A stretch of DNA of 64,000 bases from Prochilodus magdalenae (taxonomy: Eukaryota > Chordata > Actinopteri > Characiformes > Prochilodontidae), in contig JAMWET010001299.1 of assembly GCA_024036415.1 (NCBI GenBank), positions 440,001 to 504,000 on the forward strand, written 5' to 3'. Below, in pieces: positions 1 through 47,037 of this stretch. A program made the translations under genes and the position numbers. The notes beneath the pieces were generated by a model, which did no database searches, was not told the origin of the DNA, and saw only the letters and a program-made list of their open reading frames with translations. Position 1 is the first letter of the stretch. Each line of letters starts with the position of its first letter.

Positions 1-3000
1 GTGTGCGCCCTCCACGTTCAGCCCTGTACTCTGTGTTCCCCAGACTGTAAAGGTTCTCTTGTGTTAAGACTTTGCAGTGACTCGGTGCAGGAGGATTTAG
101 GAACCACTCCCTGTTCCTCTACCTGTTTGGGTTTTACAAATCTATTACTTTTGGTTTCTGTTTCCTCTCTCTGTGCACTGCACTCTCCACCCAGAACACA
201 AAACAGGAAGTGTGGTGTTTTTAAAAGGTGTGGTCCTAAGCATGGCTAGAAGGGCTGAACAGGGCTTAAACAAGAAAGTTTGGTTTCTGCTGTTTGTAAG
301 GCTTTGTTCAGACCTCTTGGGGTACAAAGTGGTAATGCAGGACAGGATAGCCCAGGGCTAGCTGCTTAGCCTGCTAACTTCAGCAGGTAGCTCTCCAACA
401 TGATACAGATATGTGTTTGAAACTGTATGAATTTATGATCAGGTGCTCAGGGGACAGTTAATGCTGAAGTTGATTCTTTCTTTTGTTTGTTGGCTACAGG
501 TATTTGACCTTTAACCTTTAGTTTTACAGGGGTCAGACCCTGTCATAAGTGCATAAAATGGAAGTTGTGTTCCAGCTAATCCCCAGAGGGTAACCATGTA
601 CACACTTATACACAAACATTGATATCCGACATTGCACATCCCTGGTCTGTCTAGTGATCAGCTGATTTTTACGTTTACAAGTCTCCCGACTTTGTTGGTT
701 GTTCAAATGTCGTTCAGTTTAACTAAGAAAAATTGGTATGGTCCTTTTGTTTTTTCCCCACTCGAACGCAGCACTGGTTTATCTAGTGTACTGGAATGCT
801 TAAACTTAAGAAATGACTTTAATAGCAAACCCACAGAAACATGTGCAAAGCATGCTAAGATAATCCTGTATGGCTAAAAGGCCAGGACGTCATGGATGTT
901 TCAGTAGTCCTCCATCTCTTGTGGAGTAAGGCCCCTTGGTTCCAGTCTAAGGTAACATGCCTCCTGTTCGTACTCAGTAGTGGTGAACGTTAGAGAGGTG
1001 CATGGCCAGAATGACTGGTCTTTGGGTTTAGTGTTTAGCTTAGCACAAGCACACACCTGCATGCTTTACGTCTCTCTTTTTGCTTCTTCTTTTCTTTTAT
1101 ACACACTGCTTTTCTCTAACGCTGCTTTGAAACAACGTTAGTTAAAGTTTTCCAAAAAAAAAAAAACATGCTTAACGCTTTCAATTTGTACTACTGTTAT
1201 ACTGGCCCTGTCATACCACTTTAATCCTACGTCTTAATTCTGCTAATGCACAAGTCACTTTATCGCCCTTATTGTCTGGTGTCTTACTGTCTCATTACGT
1301 TCATCTCAGGGCCCGTATTTTATTTTATCGTATGTCTTGCGTTTACTGTTTAATATATTTAGTATACTCTTGTTCTTGTTTTAATTGTAATCTATTTACC
1401 GTTATATGATTATGTGCTGCAACGCAGAGTTATGTGCTGACTTCTACTTCCTCTCACACCACCCACAATGGCACCTTTATCAGACAACGCCCCAGCCCTG
1501 TAGATATAAGTGTACGTGTAAGTGTAAGTATGAAACAAACAATTTCAGAAATTCTGACATGAAACTGCATCTAGCACCATTTTTGCCAGGCCTGAAAACC
1601 TTACTCTCACTGCTCCACCAGCGTTCCTCTTTCCTGTGCTCCTGTTTGGGCCCCTATGTCATAGCCACGTGCTCTCTTGTTGTGTGCTCTTGTTTATGTT
1701 TTGGTCCTTGTCTCCGGCCTGTTCTCGCTTACCCGTTTTCTTTCAACTGTGTTTTGAAATCCCTTTTTTCCCATGCCTCATTTTCCTAGTATTATCATCA
1801 TTGGTCGTTATACTGCATACGATTCAAACCGGTCACTGTCCCGTCCCTAGTGTTGGGGATCGGTAGCTTTGTCTCTGAGCAGGGTTTGCACGGTGGGTGT
1901 GAAGCTAGTTAAGCGTCCTCTGTAGGGTTTGAGAGAGAGATAGATGGAGGGCACTAATGAGACTGTGAGTCATGGGCTAACAGGCTTAATTAAGAAGCCT
2001 CCACTGGGAACTGTGGACACAACCATGAAGTCATCTGTCACCGGGCAGGAAAAAAAAAAAAACATGCGCATGTTCATGTGTTAGAAAGCACCTGCTGACG
2101 CGAGCCAGGAGGAGAATCCCTCTTTCTTTGTTTCTTGTGTCAAACCTGCATTCTTCCACCGTCCATTAGTATAACACAGCCAGGCCACGCGGCGTTTTCT
2201 AGAGGCTAGTTCAGCTCCTGTTAACCGGCTCTTAAAAGGGGGCCCCGGATTTCCCCTTTATTCCCCAGTATGGGGAATATTTACCTGTGACCGTACTTTC
2301 ATCCTACACCAGTTCAACCTTGCCCTTTCCCTCTGGAGTGGTGCAGGGTGCTTCTCCTCCAGACAGTCTGTGGTAGAGTTCCACAACTCTTCTAGAAAGG
2401 TTAAACCCAAGCTGGCATGCAAACTTAGTCAAGCTTAAGAAGGTGTAGTTCTGAGTCATTTCATGCTTCCTGTGACTCAAGCAGATGTCACACGTCTGGA
2501 GACGATGTGTACTCGTCTCCAGATTGCAGCACATTTTATATAACGAAGTGTGCGGTATCCGTCTCTAGCCAGATTTAAGCTTAGAGACGTGTTATTCTCC
2601 ATATGCATGCTTACTGTTTACTGCGGCGTTCGGGTTTGAGACAGGGAGGGCCGTTCCGAAAGTTTCTGCTTGTATGTCTCAGTATTATCCCGCTGTAGAT
2701 GCCAGCTGTTTGTCAAGTTTAGCCTCTTGACTGTCTTGCTTTCAGAATTTGCTGATATTTAGGGGAAGTTATTCTACCATCTGCCTGAGCAACCACAAAG
2801 CGTAATGGATCCGCCCCCATCCTTTACAGTCTTCTTTTCATCAGAAGCTGTGCTGTCTTTCTCTATACGTCTCTTTCGTTTTTGTTTAAGTTTCATTATG
2901 ACTTCATCAACCTGCAGCACCTGCTTCTGAATTACCTCTGGCTAAAGTGACACTGCACACTAGAACCTCTCCTGTTAGCTAAACCTTCATGTGGGTACTT

Positions 3001-3540
3001 TGTTGTCGTATGTGGGTTTTGCTTTACCTTCTGTTCCATGCGAGAGTATTTATTTAGACTGGTCTCGACTTCCGCGACTCCACGTTACTGCCATGTCTTA
3101 AAGACCTTTCAGACAGTGGAAGCCGCGAGCTTTATTTTTCAGAGCCTTCCACTGCTTTGTAGGTCTGTTGGCTTCTTTTTCAGATCTCTATCCAGCTGCT
3201 TAGAGGAGCTCGTGGTTATTAAGAGTTGGCATGAGTTCCTAATGATCATTCTTGATGAGCCAATTAAGGCCTAAAGAGGTCATTAAGTTCTCAGCCTTTA
3301 CAAATGGTAGGGTGTCAGAGCGTTTTCATGTACCATTGTTAAGTTAATGAAATATAAAGCGTAGGGCAGCCTCCTCAACGTGGACGAGTAGAATCACCCA
3401 TATTGTAAAATTCAAAAGAGTCACTGACTGCTGGAGACTGACTGCACTCATAGTTTCCATGTTTGGTTTGTGTTATCGTTTGTTTCCTGGTCTGACTCCT
3501 GTGTATTGTAGAGTAGTCGATCTCAGTGACCGATGATGTT

Positions 3541-3790
3541 TGGGATGTATAGGACATGATCAAGAGCAGCTCTGTTTATGTTGGCTGTTGGTCAGTATGT
3601 GGACCTGCTGCCATTCTGAGTCAGTCAATTGCAGTCTTTGGCGACATTGGCATAGCGTTAAGGGCAGTCGTCGTAGCGGTCTGTGTGCATGTGGTCCTGC
3701 ATTGAGCAGCTGTCTACCAGTGGTGCGCACCCGAGCTTGTCTCGTATGTCTCACTTTGTCAAACCTACCCACCAAGATTCATTCCTGTCG
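3541..3790 (-). mobile_element. Decayed, internally deleted Tc1-like transposon fragment (family A)
   Basis: The minus strand reads GPHAHRPLRRLPLTLCQCR, typical of the middle of a Tc1-like transposase, and the DNA aligns by eye with 60,990-61,150. Its edge at 3760-3785 matches the edge of the copy at 53.7-54.6 kb. There is no intact ORF. Confidence 0.65.
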
Positions 3791-3795
3791 ATTGA

Positions 3796-4050
3796 TTCCT
3801 TCTTTCACCCTGTTCTTCAAAGCTTAAGACCCCCACAGGACCCCTCACAGAGCAGGTATTATTTGAATGGTGGATTATTATCAGAACTGCAGTGACACTG
3901 ATGTGGTGGTGGTGGTGGTGGTGTGCTCAGAGAAACAGATGGACCACCGTCTGTAACGGTAGAACTATGAAATGCTCCTATGTGGTAAGTGGAGCTGATG
4001 AATGAGTGTAGACACAAGCAGGTGTTCCTAATAAAGTGGAGTCTAAGTCC
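3796..4050. repeat. Palindromic dispersed repeat, partial copy (family P)
   Basis: Contains the family's signature segments: a CACCCTGTTCTTCAA block, an AGCAGGTATTATTTGAATGG block, CTGCAGTGACACTGATGTGG and a GTCTGTAACGGTAGAACTA end. A short GGT repeat (about 3903-3922) sits inside. Related copies: 25.38-25.90, 27.49-27.85 and 39.8-40.25 kb. Confidence 0.7.
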
Positions 4051-4054
4051 ACCT

Positions 4055-4190
4055 ATTCAGCCTACAGCAGTTTAGCGACGCCCATTCACGCTGAAGTTAT
4101 ACTGACAGCCAACCAGAACTGAGCACATTTACATGTTAGTCTCTTTAAAGGCAGGATAACAGAACAGCCGCTTTAATCCTGAGCCATAAA
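4055..4190. repeat. Short dispersed repeat (family S), copy 1
   Basis: The segment with CAGTTTAGCGACGCCCATTC through AACAGAACAGCC is similar in order and orientation to 9086-9265, and more weakly to 50,575-50,735. A short fragment is also at 11,214-11,255. Confidence 0.55.
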
Positions 4191-5754
4191 GAGAGGATGG
4201 GAGGCGATCGTGTAAAAACTGTAATTATCGTAAACCGAGCTCGGGCGCCTTTAATGCAAGTAATTCCCCCCAAAATACCTTTATAACGTCTGTTACCCAG
4301 AAGCCCCTGTTCAGGGCCCCTTCAGTTCACTTTAATAACAGCTGTTTGGTCCTCTGTAATATTATCAGTGGGCAGCACCCTTCCAACTGTGGTCGCAGGT
4401 GCTCTGCCCTCTGCACCAAATATAAAACTCATATCAGAGATGCCACGTTGCATTATCCGGAGGTTAGTTTGTGCACTCTGATGTGCTCATTTTGTGGGAC
4501 TAATTTGTGGACATTGATAAATATCCCCCCGCCCTGGATCTCTCTGCTACTACCGTTATACACTGCCCACCACATCCCCACACACCTATGCACCATTGAT
4601 GTGTTTTCGGAAAAGGAAGAGACCAACAGTAGTTCTGCTCTTTAAAAGGAAATTCCACAGTTTGTTTATGGATTTCTGCTGCTTGATGTCTGAGACATTG
4701 TTTTCACAGTAATTCTGAGAAAGGATTTGCTTTTAAATGTAGTTCTTGAAGAATCGAGAGCTGGGTTTATCACTGTTTCACCTTACTCAGCATTACATAT
4801 AAAACCCAGACACGTGTGGGTGTACTGATGGCTGCATTTGGGTTTTAGATGTCACTGTGCCTTTACCGTCACCCTGATTGTTAACTGTATTGTATGGACA
4901 TTCACCGAATGACGTACAGATCTCGACAGGATGGAAAACGTACTGTAGTTGATCACAGTGTAGGTTAATTATAATTGATTGATGTGATGTAATAGTAATT
5001 ATAGAGATATTATAAAAGTTTACAGTATGATGGGTTTCCAGCCCAGCTCAGTGAAAAGCCACTTCCAAAATGCCCGGTCATGTGAGGTGTTCTAGTTGAC
5101 TTTGGCTGTTCCTGTTGCAGTGGTTGTTGATTAGAGCAGATGTTCTGCTGTTCTGCCTTTTAAATTGGCTGACATGGCCAAGTGTGTGTCTGTGTGTGGG
5201 AGTGGGGGGCAGTTTAATTAGGCGGGCAAGCCTGGCTCCTTCCACCTGTCCACTTGCCCTGTGGGACTCTATGTCCGTCTCTCTTTCTGCTTGTCCTCCG
5301 TTTCCCTCCTTTTGTATTCCCCTGTGCCTTTTTCTCCTCCTTCACCCCTTTACTGCCACCAGATGATCGAAAATCCCCTCCTCGCTTCCATAATGACCAT
5401 TTTCTGATGTGTTTCCATGTAGTGTCTGGATAATAAGCTTTAAAGGAACTTTTAGAACCGGATCTCAGTTCTGCAGCTGTAGAGTCTGCTCTGTTTCCAT
5501 GGAGAATAATTTCCATGCATTTTCCTGTGCTTAGTAAAGGAACTGAGGACCGGCTGACTCAAACAATGCTTATAATAGAAGTCAATGGGCAGGTACTACA
5601 GCGTGAAGGGGGGTTTCAAGTCAGCATGCTTTGTGTAGGGAGACGTGTTAATCTGGTGCTTAGCTATAAACCAAACCTACCCTAAAATCACATCGGATCT
5701 TTCTATTGATGGAGAATGTAATCCACACATTAGTAAAGTACATATGATTCAAAA

Positions 5755-5915
5755 TCCTCGCTGTCTTTTGGTTTTGAGCAAGGCACCTAACGCTAACTGC
5801 TCCCCGGGCAGTGGATAGGGCTGCCCACTGCTCCGGGCAGTGTGCTTATTGTCCCCTACTGTGTGTGTTCACTAAAGTGTGTGTATGTTTCACTTCACCG
5901 ATGGGTTAAATGTAA
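5755..5915. repeat. Dispersed fish repeat fragment
   Basis: GAGCAAGGCACCTAACGCTA, CCCGGGCAGTGGATAGGGCTGC and a TTCACTAAAGTGTGTGT to GATGGGTTAAATG ending form a block that I recognise as recurrent in fish genomes. Family name unknown to me. Confidence 0.5.
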
Positions 5916-6164
5916 AAAGACAAATTCCTCAATGCAAAACACAGAAGGCACAAAAATGGTTTAAATCCTTTAACCAGAGAATGATTGGCCTCATCTGAAT
6001 GTGTTTTTGGTTTTGTAATATTACCAGTAGAACTTGCCTGTGGTATGTGCACTGTGGTGTGATTGTGATCTGTATGGCACCAGCCTTACCGATGCGGTTT
6101 ATTGGAGATGGTGTACATGGTATGTGAACACTGCGTATCAAAGTGGGCTTAATTTTAGCTGTTG

Positions 6165-6350
6165 ATATACAGCAGTGTTGTTGAACCCTGGTCCTGAAGG
6201 CCCTGGACCCTTCCCTGCGCATTGTAGTACTTTCTCTGCTCCCTGATTCAGGTTATCAACCCACTAACCAGCCCTTTTCAAGCAGGCAGGGGTGTGTTAA
6301 AGCTGGGAATCCACTAACATACAGTATGGGGAGCAGGGTGCCTTCATGAC
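6165..6350. repeat. Dispersed repeat (family R), copy 1
   Basis: TTGAACCCTGGTCCTGAAGG through AGCAGGCAGGGGTGTGTTAA and ATGGGGAGCAGGGTG. An inverted, shorter copy lies at 26,655-26,765 (GAATCAGGTGTGTTGGGAGC and reverse complement similarity). Confidence 0.55.
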
Positions 6351-8384
6351 CTGGGTGGAGAAACACGGATAAGAGGAATGTCTCTCAGTGGCACGGTTAC
6401 AGTTCTTTAGGGCTCCTTGCATCACAGTGTCTGGTTTTAACATGATTTGGCTTGATTAAAAAATGTTGGTTTAGAGCCGTTTTCAGGAAAAGCCTTGGAA
6501 TACACGAATGTCAGTCGAGGAGCCTTTTGGTTGTAGCTAGGGTCTTGCCCGATGACTGTAATATCTCAGAATGTTGTATACAAGAAAACCATTCCTGATC
6601 AGACTGAGCATTCCAGTGTTGGAACCTTCAGTATCTCAAAAACACGGAATGAGATAGCAGACAGAAATCCTGATCGAGCACACAGGGGAGTGCGTGTTTC
6701 CAGCAGCTATGCAGCTATATACATATATACTCTCACACACAGTTTCCCAGTGTTTTGTATTGAACAAGCAATTCACTGCAAACTGAATCCTGTCCACGCC
6801 ACTCATGTTTCTCTAGTCCTCTGTATAGGTATCTGTATAGTGAGACATATTGTATAGTAAAATATTGATACTGCTAATGTATCATATGGATTATCAGTTT
6901 TCACAGTATTCGCCCCGAAGTGTTCAGCATAAGGTCATGCTTCTGTCCTGATTAAAGCAAGTGAAGCCTGCTTGCCAGCACGAGCCAGCATGAGAGACTC
7001 CAACACCCCCCTCCCACCCTCCATCACCCTTCCTCCCACCCTCTATCCCCCTTCCTTTTGCAAATAATGGCATTTTAATTAAGACAAACCTACTAAAGCC
7101 CCTGGGTTTTTATAATGAGCTGTCTCCTAAAATAATTCACTGCCTCACTTTTTTCAAATTTGATGGCTTTTGCTGAGGTTTCAAAGCGTGAAATTCAGTC
7201 TCGTTTTAATGCTAATATTAAAACTCTGCAAAAAAATGAACTAAGGAGTTAAATATTGTAACAAGGCCTCGTTCTGCATGTTCTAGACTTCCTGTACCGT
7301 TTACAGTTGATAATGTTTGCGCTAGTTCCTTCATCACTAACATGCAGTCTAATGTGCATATTTGCCCCATGTATTTGAACATAACTGGTGCCCAGTATGA
7401 TTTTGTTGTCTAGTATTTATTGTTCTGTGTATTTATTGCATGTTCCGCTCTGGTTTAACACCATCATGTATCTGCCGCTGTGCTTGGGGCTCACAGAAAA
7501 ACATTCAAGCTGGCTACATTTTGCTGGGCAATTGCTGTAATATCCCAGGTGGTTGCTAGGGTCTTGGTAGTGGTTTAGTCCTATGTTACACGTACATGTG
7601 TTTCTCAGATTGCATGTTGAATCAATAAGTATATGTATCACACCTCTCCAAATCAGGCCGAACATTCTGGAGCTGGTTCCCTATAGATATTTGGAAAATG
7701 GGGATGAGTAAGTTGACAGAAATCCAGCAGAAAGAAAAAAATGCATTGCATAAAAGCAGCGTTCTGTGCATTGCGTTCACATGCAACGAAAGTTTGTGGA
7801 ACTTTGCTGTTTGTATGTCCTGATGACATCATTGCTTTCACATATGTCTCTTTAGAACCCAGGTGCATTCTAGGAGTCTCTCAGACACGCCCCTACCCCA
7901 ACTCCACAAACAGGGGGCTCAGCTGTGCTGCATTATAGTAGGTAACTCTGCCCCTGGGGTAGCATCAGGTTTGCAGTAATACGACTGAACGCGAGGCCCA
8001 GGCCTATTAATGCAGCTGTGTGCATGTTGCTCCTCTGTCAACAAAACAAATTGCTGATCCCCTGCACTGAACGATTGTGTTTCTCATTAATCCTCCCTGC
8101 GTTCATTTGCAGACACCCGGCAGCAGAATCATTCACAGCACACTGAGACGCTTCACAGCTCATCATGCGCTGCTGATTATTTTTTCCCCGACTTGCTTTT
8201 TGTACTAAAAAAGGGTGAAACAGAACAGCGGGTTCTTGGAAATGTGCCGTCGTTTAAGATGGCTAGTTTACTCTATTACTAATAGAATCATAGTGACAAC
8301 TTTTACTCTACACACAACAGATGAAATGGCATACAGAGTGGAATATGTCACCATGAATTAGTGATTGAGCACTCTATCGGCCAT

Positions 8385-8906
8385 TTTAAAGGAGCAGTCT
8401 GTAATTTTCAGAAGTGAGTCGTGCACTACAACCAACTGAAGCCCACTGACCTACCCCTCCCTTCTCTGGTAGCTGCTTAATACGACTAGTCTCCCCTCAG
8501 TAAGCTGATTTAGACTATCCTTCTTTTAATACTAACATTTTCTAATCTTCACATTTGCCCTTCTTTCTTCTTAGAGTTTTCCGTCTTCCACTTTAATGGT
8601 GCTGCAGTTATAATCTGGTGTCTAAGATGTTCGAACTGCCATACCATTTAAGGTGGAACAGAAAAAAAAAACAATCTGGAAAAAAAGAGTTTAACCTTGT
8701 AATGCTGGTAGTATTTTTTGCTGAGAGAATTTAAATGACCAAAATATAGTTTTTTGTGTGGAGCTATTGATAACGTGCGCTACACTAACAAAAAGACAGT
8801 AATTTGTAGTTACAGGTAATTATTCACTAATAAAAGCATAGCTTTCTTTATGATATTCCTGATTTGGTAATAGATTTCCATAAATATTACATACTGCTCC
8901 TTTAAA
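8385..8906. mobile_element. MITE-like element with ~24-bp terminal inverted repeats
   Basis: TTTAAAGGAGCAGTCTGTAA at 8385 is mirrored at 8883-8906 as its near-perfect reverse complement (ATTACATACTGCTCCTTTAAA), about 520 bases apart. The interior is A/T-rich and non-coding. This fits a small non-autonomous DNA transposon of unknown superfamily. Confidence 0.6.
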
Positions 8907-9085
8907 TGACCCAAATCCTGGAAAACTGAACTCCCCTTGCTTTTGTTCACCTTTAAGATCATACTGTTTGCTCCCCAACCCTGTATGTGTGTATATAAAT
9001 TAGGCAGCAAAGCCAGGTGTTTTTGTTACAATATCTGACTTATTTACATTAATATTTACATGTATTTACAAACATATTTGACGCA

Positions 9086-9265
9086 TACCAGTTTAGCTCC
9101 GCCCATTCATATTAAAATTCCAGGAAGTGTTCCAGCTCTGAATGAACGACCCACAATACATGGCAACCAATCAGAACAGAGCTCATCTACATATATCTGT
9201 CTAAAAATCACAGTAACAGTAAACAGCCTGTTTATTGTACATCAGCTCACACTAATGATTTAAAT
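9086..9265. repeat. Short dispersed repeat (family S), copy 2
   Basis: CCAGTTTAGCTCCGCCCATTC, then CAATCAGAACAGAGCTCAT and AACAGTAAACAGCCTG follow the same order as 4055-4190. Confidence 0.55.
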
Positions 9266-9894
9266 AGACCTCTGTGGGGGAAATACTACTTACCTGATCA
9301 AAAGCAGACCATGCAGAACCTTTTACAGATCGGAAATCCTTCAGGCGTCACTCAAATTAATATCCAAACACACTATGTGCATATAAATGGATGCTCCTTC
9401 AGGCCTTCCGCAAGCAGGGCGAGAGTTTAAAATATGCATTATCTTCTGCAAACTGACAGATAATCACTGCGGATTTCTGCTGAAGGGAATTACTAATCTG
9501 TTATGCTGCTCGTAATGGTGTTTAAATGACTAGATTAAACAGAGCACCACAAACACTTACGAGTGTGTATATGACGCTGCTGAGTCACCGCTTCTCCTGC
9601 CAGCTGATGATTCAATGCATGATGGGAAATGTAGTCTTGTAATGTTTTCAGCTCAATGCTGGGAAATGGGAATGATGTATTCCCTGCCAAAGCTTTCTGG
9701 AACAGAGCAGCCAAACGGATCGTGTTTTGATCCAAATCACTAAACCAGTCCCTGCAGTGGATGGGCGGTCTTAGTTACTTACTGGTGGGGGGAAAAGAGG
9801 GGCCATTTTATGGGTTTCTGTATGTCTTTTTCAACGCTAGTGAGTCTGTCCTCTTTCCCTGGAGTATTTGAAAGTCTTTGAAAGACTGGATCTT

Positions 9895-10300
9895 CAATCA
9901 ACCAATCAATCAGTATTTATTTGTATAGCGCTTTTTACAACCAACGTTGTCTCAAAGCAGCTTCACAGAAAACCAGTTTGTTATATAAAAGAAAAGGAAA
10001 GAAAAAAACACAAAGTTAATGTACAGACATTTGAGGATGGGGGGGTGGGGAAAAAAACGGGTCCAAGCCCCCCTTGAGCAAGCCAGAGGCAACAGTGGCG
10101 AGGAAAAACTCCCGTGAGAAGGAAGAAACCTCAAGAGGAACCAGGCTCAAGGGCGGAACCCAACCTCCTTAGGTCGAACCCGGATGAGACGAGAGAGACA
10201 GAACTGACAGGAGAAGAACATCTATTGGATCCAGTCTGATTAGTCCAGAGTAACTGCAAGATGGAGCCGACCCATAGATAGAGTTCATGATCAGAGCCAG
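9895..10300. repeat. Dispersed fish SINE-like repeat
   Basis: Starts with ATCAATCAACCAATCAATCA-like sequence, then TTGTATAGCGCTTTTTACAA, CAAAGCAGCTTCACAGAAAA, GAGGAAAAACTCCCGTGAGA and CCTCAAGAGGAACCAGGCTC. These segments recur widely in fish genomes in this order. Exact class is uncertain. Confidence 0.7.
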
Positions 10301-10544
10301 ACGCAGGTCAGTGTAAAGGTTGTGGTCATGCCGGGTGATCTTTTCTGATTGTCAGTCTGAATAACTTCCAAAAAGAGGACTGAGTGATTAATAACGGGTT
10401 CTTTAGTGAAGGGTATGGATCTGTTCAGAACTGGGAGTTTTACACCTAGAGTGTTCTTCTGTTGTTGCAGGCCTGGCACTGAAACCAGCATCCGTTTTTA
10501 TGCTGAGCCATATTCAACACACTTTCGAATAAAATGAGAACAGT

Positions 10545-10650
10545 CTGCATGTTTTAAGCATGTAAATGGTTCTTTGAGTGCTGTGTAGAACCATAGTCTT
10601 TACTAGAGAACCCTTGAAGAACTTTCATTTTGAAAAGTGTGGATTATGCA
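10545..10650. repeat. Short dispersed repeat with 'GAACC' motifs
   Basis: AAATGGTTCTTTGAGTGC, TAGAACCATAGTCTTTACTA and AGAACCCTTGAAGAACTTTC resemble part of 20,250-20,430, which has several GGTTCT/AGAACC motifs. Weak support. Confidence 0.35.
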
Positions 10651-11625
10651 GGTAATTGCACAGTTAGGAATGATGGCACTAATGTCCTTTAACCGATGCA
10701 TAGAGGTGTTTATTTCTGCTCATGCTTTTTATACTAACGGGGGTCTGGGTCGGGGTTAAAACACAGGGCGTTTGTAACACTTGTTACACAAAGACAGATA
10801 AGGTTTAAGCAGGAGAAAGAAAAACAAATGGCAACTTTACAGGAGAGGCCAAAACCTCTTTTACTTTCAGTGTAATTCAGTGGAACCAGACCTTCCTCCA
10901 AGCAGTTCTGGGTCATTTCTGTTAGTCCATTCATCATGACATTTTCACAAAACATAAACGGCAGCTTCTGGGTTCAACCCATGCGTAAAAGTGAAAACAA
11001 CAAAAATGGAGATGTGGACTTGTTTTTCTTTGGACAGCGACGATATACTTTGCTACTAAAGTTGTTGTTGAAGTTTGGACAAGGCGCAGCTGTTGAAATA
11101 GTCTAAAGAGACCCTGGCAGACATTTCCTAATTACACGTGTAGAAACTAAGCTGCCTGTAATAAAATCATCATAGTGGGCACAGCCCAGATCATGTTTCA
11201 TGTGACTGACCCTTCAGCCTACCGCAGTTTAGCCCTGCCCGTTCACACAGAGGTGGTGCGGAGTGGTGTTCCTGCGGACAGTCTGCAGGTACTGGAGTGG
11301 AAGATGTGGGGGCTTTGATTACACAGTGTGCTGTTCTGGCTGCCAGGAAGCAACCGGATCCTAATACCTTGCTAACGATTCGTGCGGCTAGCGGAAGTTT
11401 ATTCGCACGCTCCTGGATTGCTCATCAATCCAGTTATAATATAGGACAGCCAAAAAAATGGGGACCTGAGCTCAACACCCATGGTCCTTCTATGTTAGTG
11501 ACCACCCTGGATGTATAAATGTGTAAAGTCACTCACAAATTAGGTTGTTTGCATATACAGAACTTTAAACCTCTCTCTCTTTCCCTCTCTCCCTCTCTCC
11601 CTCTATCCCTCTCTCCCTCTCCCAG

Positions 11626-46839
<35,214 letters not shown>

Positions 46840-47031
46840 GCCGGACTCTTTGCCTTCGGTTCTTCCTAGTGCCTACAATGGGAAACACTTCACTCCAAAG
46901 AGTTATGTGAACCAATCGATGAACCCCATCCACAAACTAAGAAACTAGCAAAAAGAAAAACAAACTATCCCACGACAAACGGACAGGCTTCAATGGTCTC
47001 ACAACAACAGTAGTTTTAAAAAGATATAAGA

Positions 47032-47037
47032 AATAAA
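47032..47037 (+). terminator. Candidate proximal adam10 poly(A) signal
   Basis: AATAAA about 190 bases after the stop codon. It could give a short 3' UTR isoform; there is nothing beyond the hexamer to prove use. Confidence 0.3.

Larger units (their letters stand above)
1..11625 (+). other. Presumed adam10 intron 2 (or 5' flank), no exon found
   Basis: No stretch reads as ADAM10 exons 1-2 (signal peptide, or the YEGLSY...KRA segment). Positions 1-3539 hold nothing I can recognise. Later parts hold dispersed repeats near 3.5-4.2, 5.8, 6.2, 8.4-8.9, 9.1 and 9.9-10.3 kb; 4.2-5.7, 6.4-8.3 and 10.7-11.2 kb look like unique non-coding DNA. Calling it intron 2 is inference from the missing exons. 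Confidence 0.55.

Noticed and set aside
1..11625. adam10 exons 1 and 2
   Set aside because: I looked for the YEGLSY and HEDxFxxLDFHAHG segments and a signal peptide and found none; not annotated.
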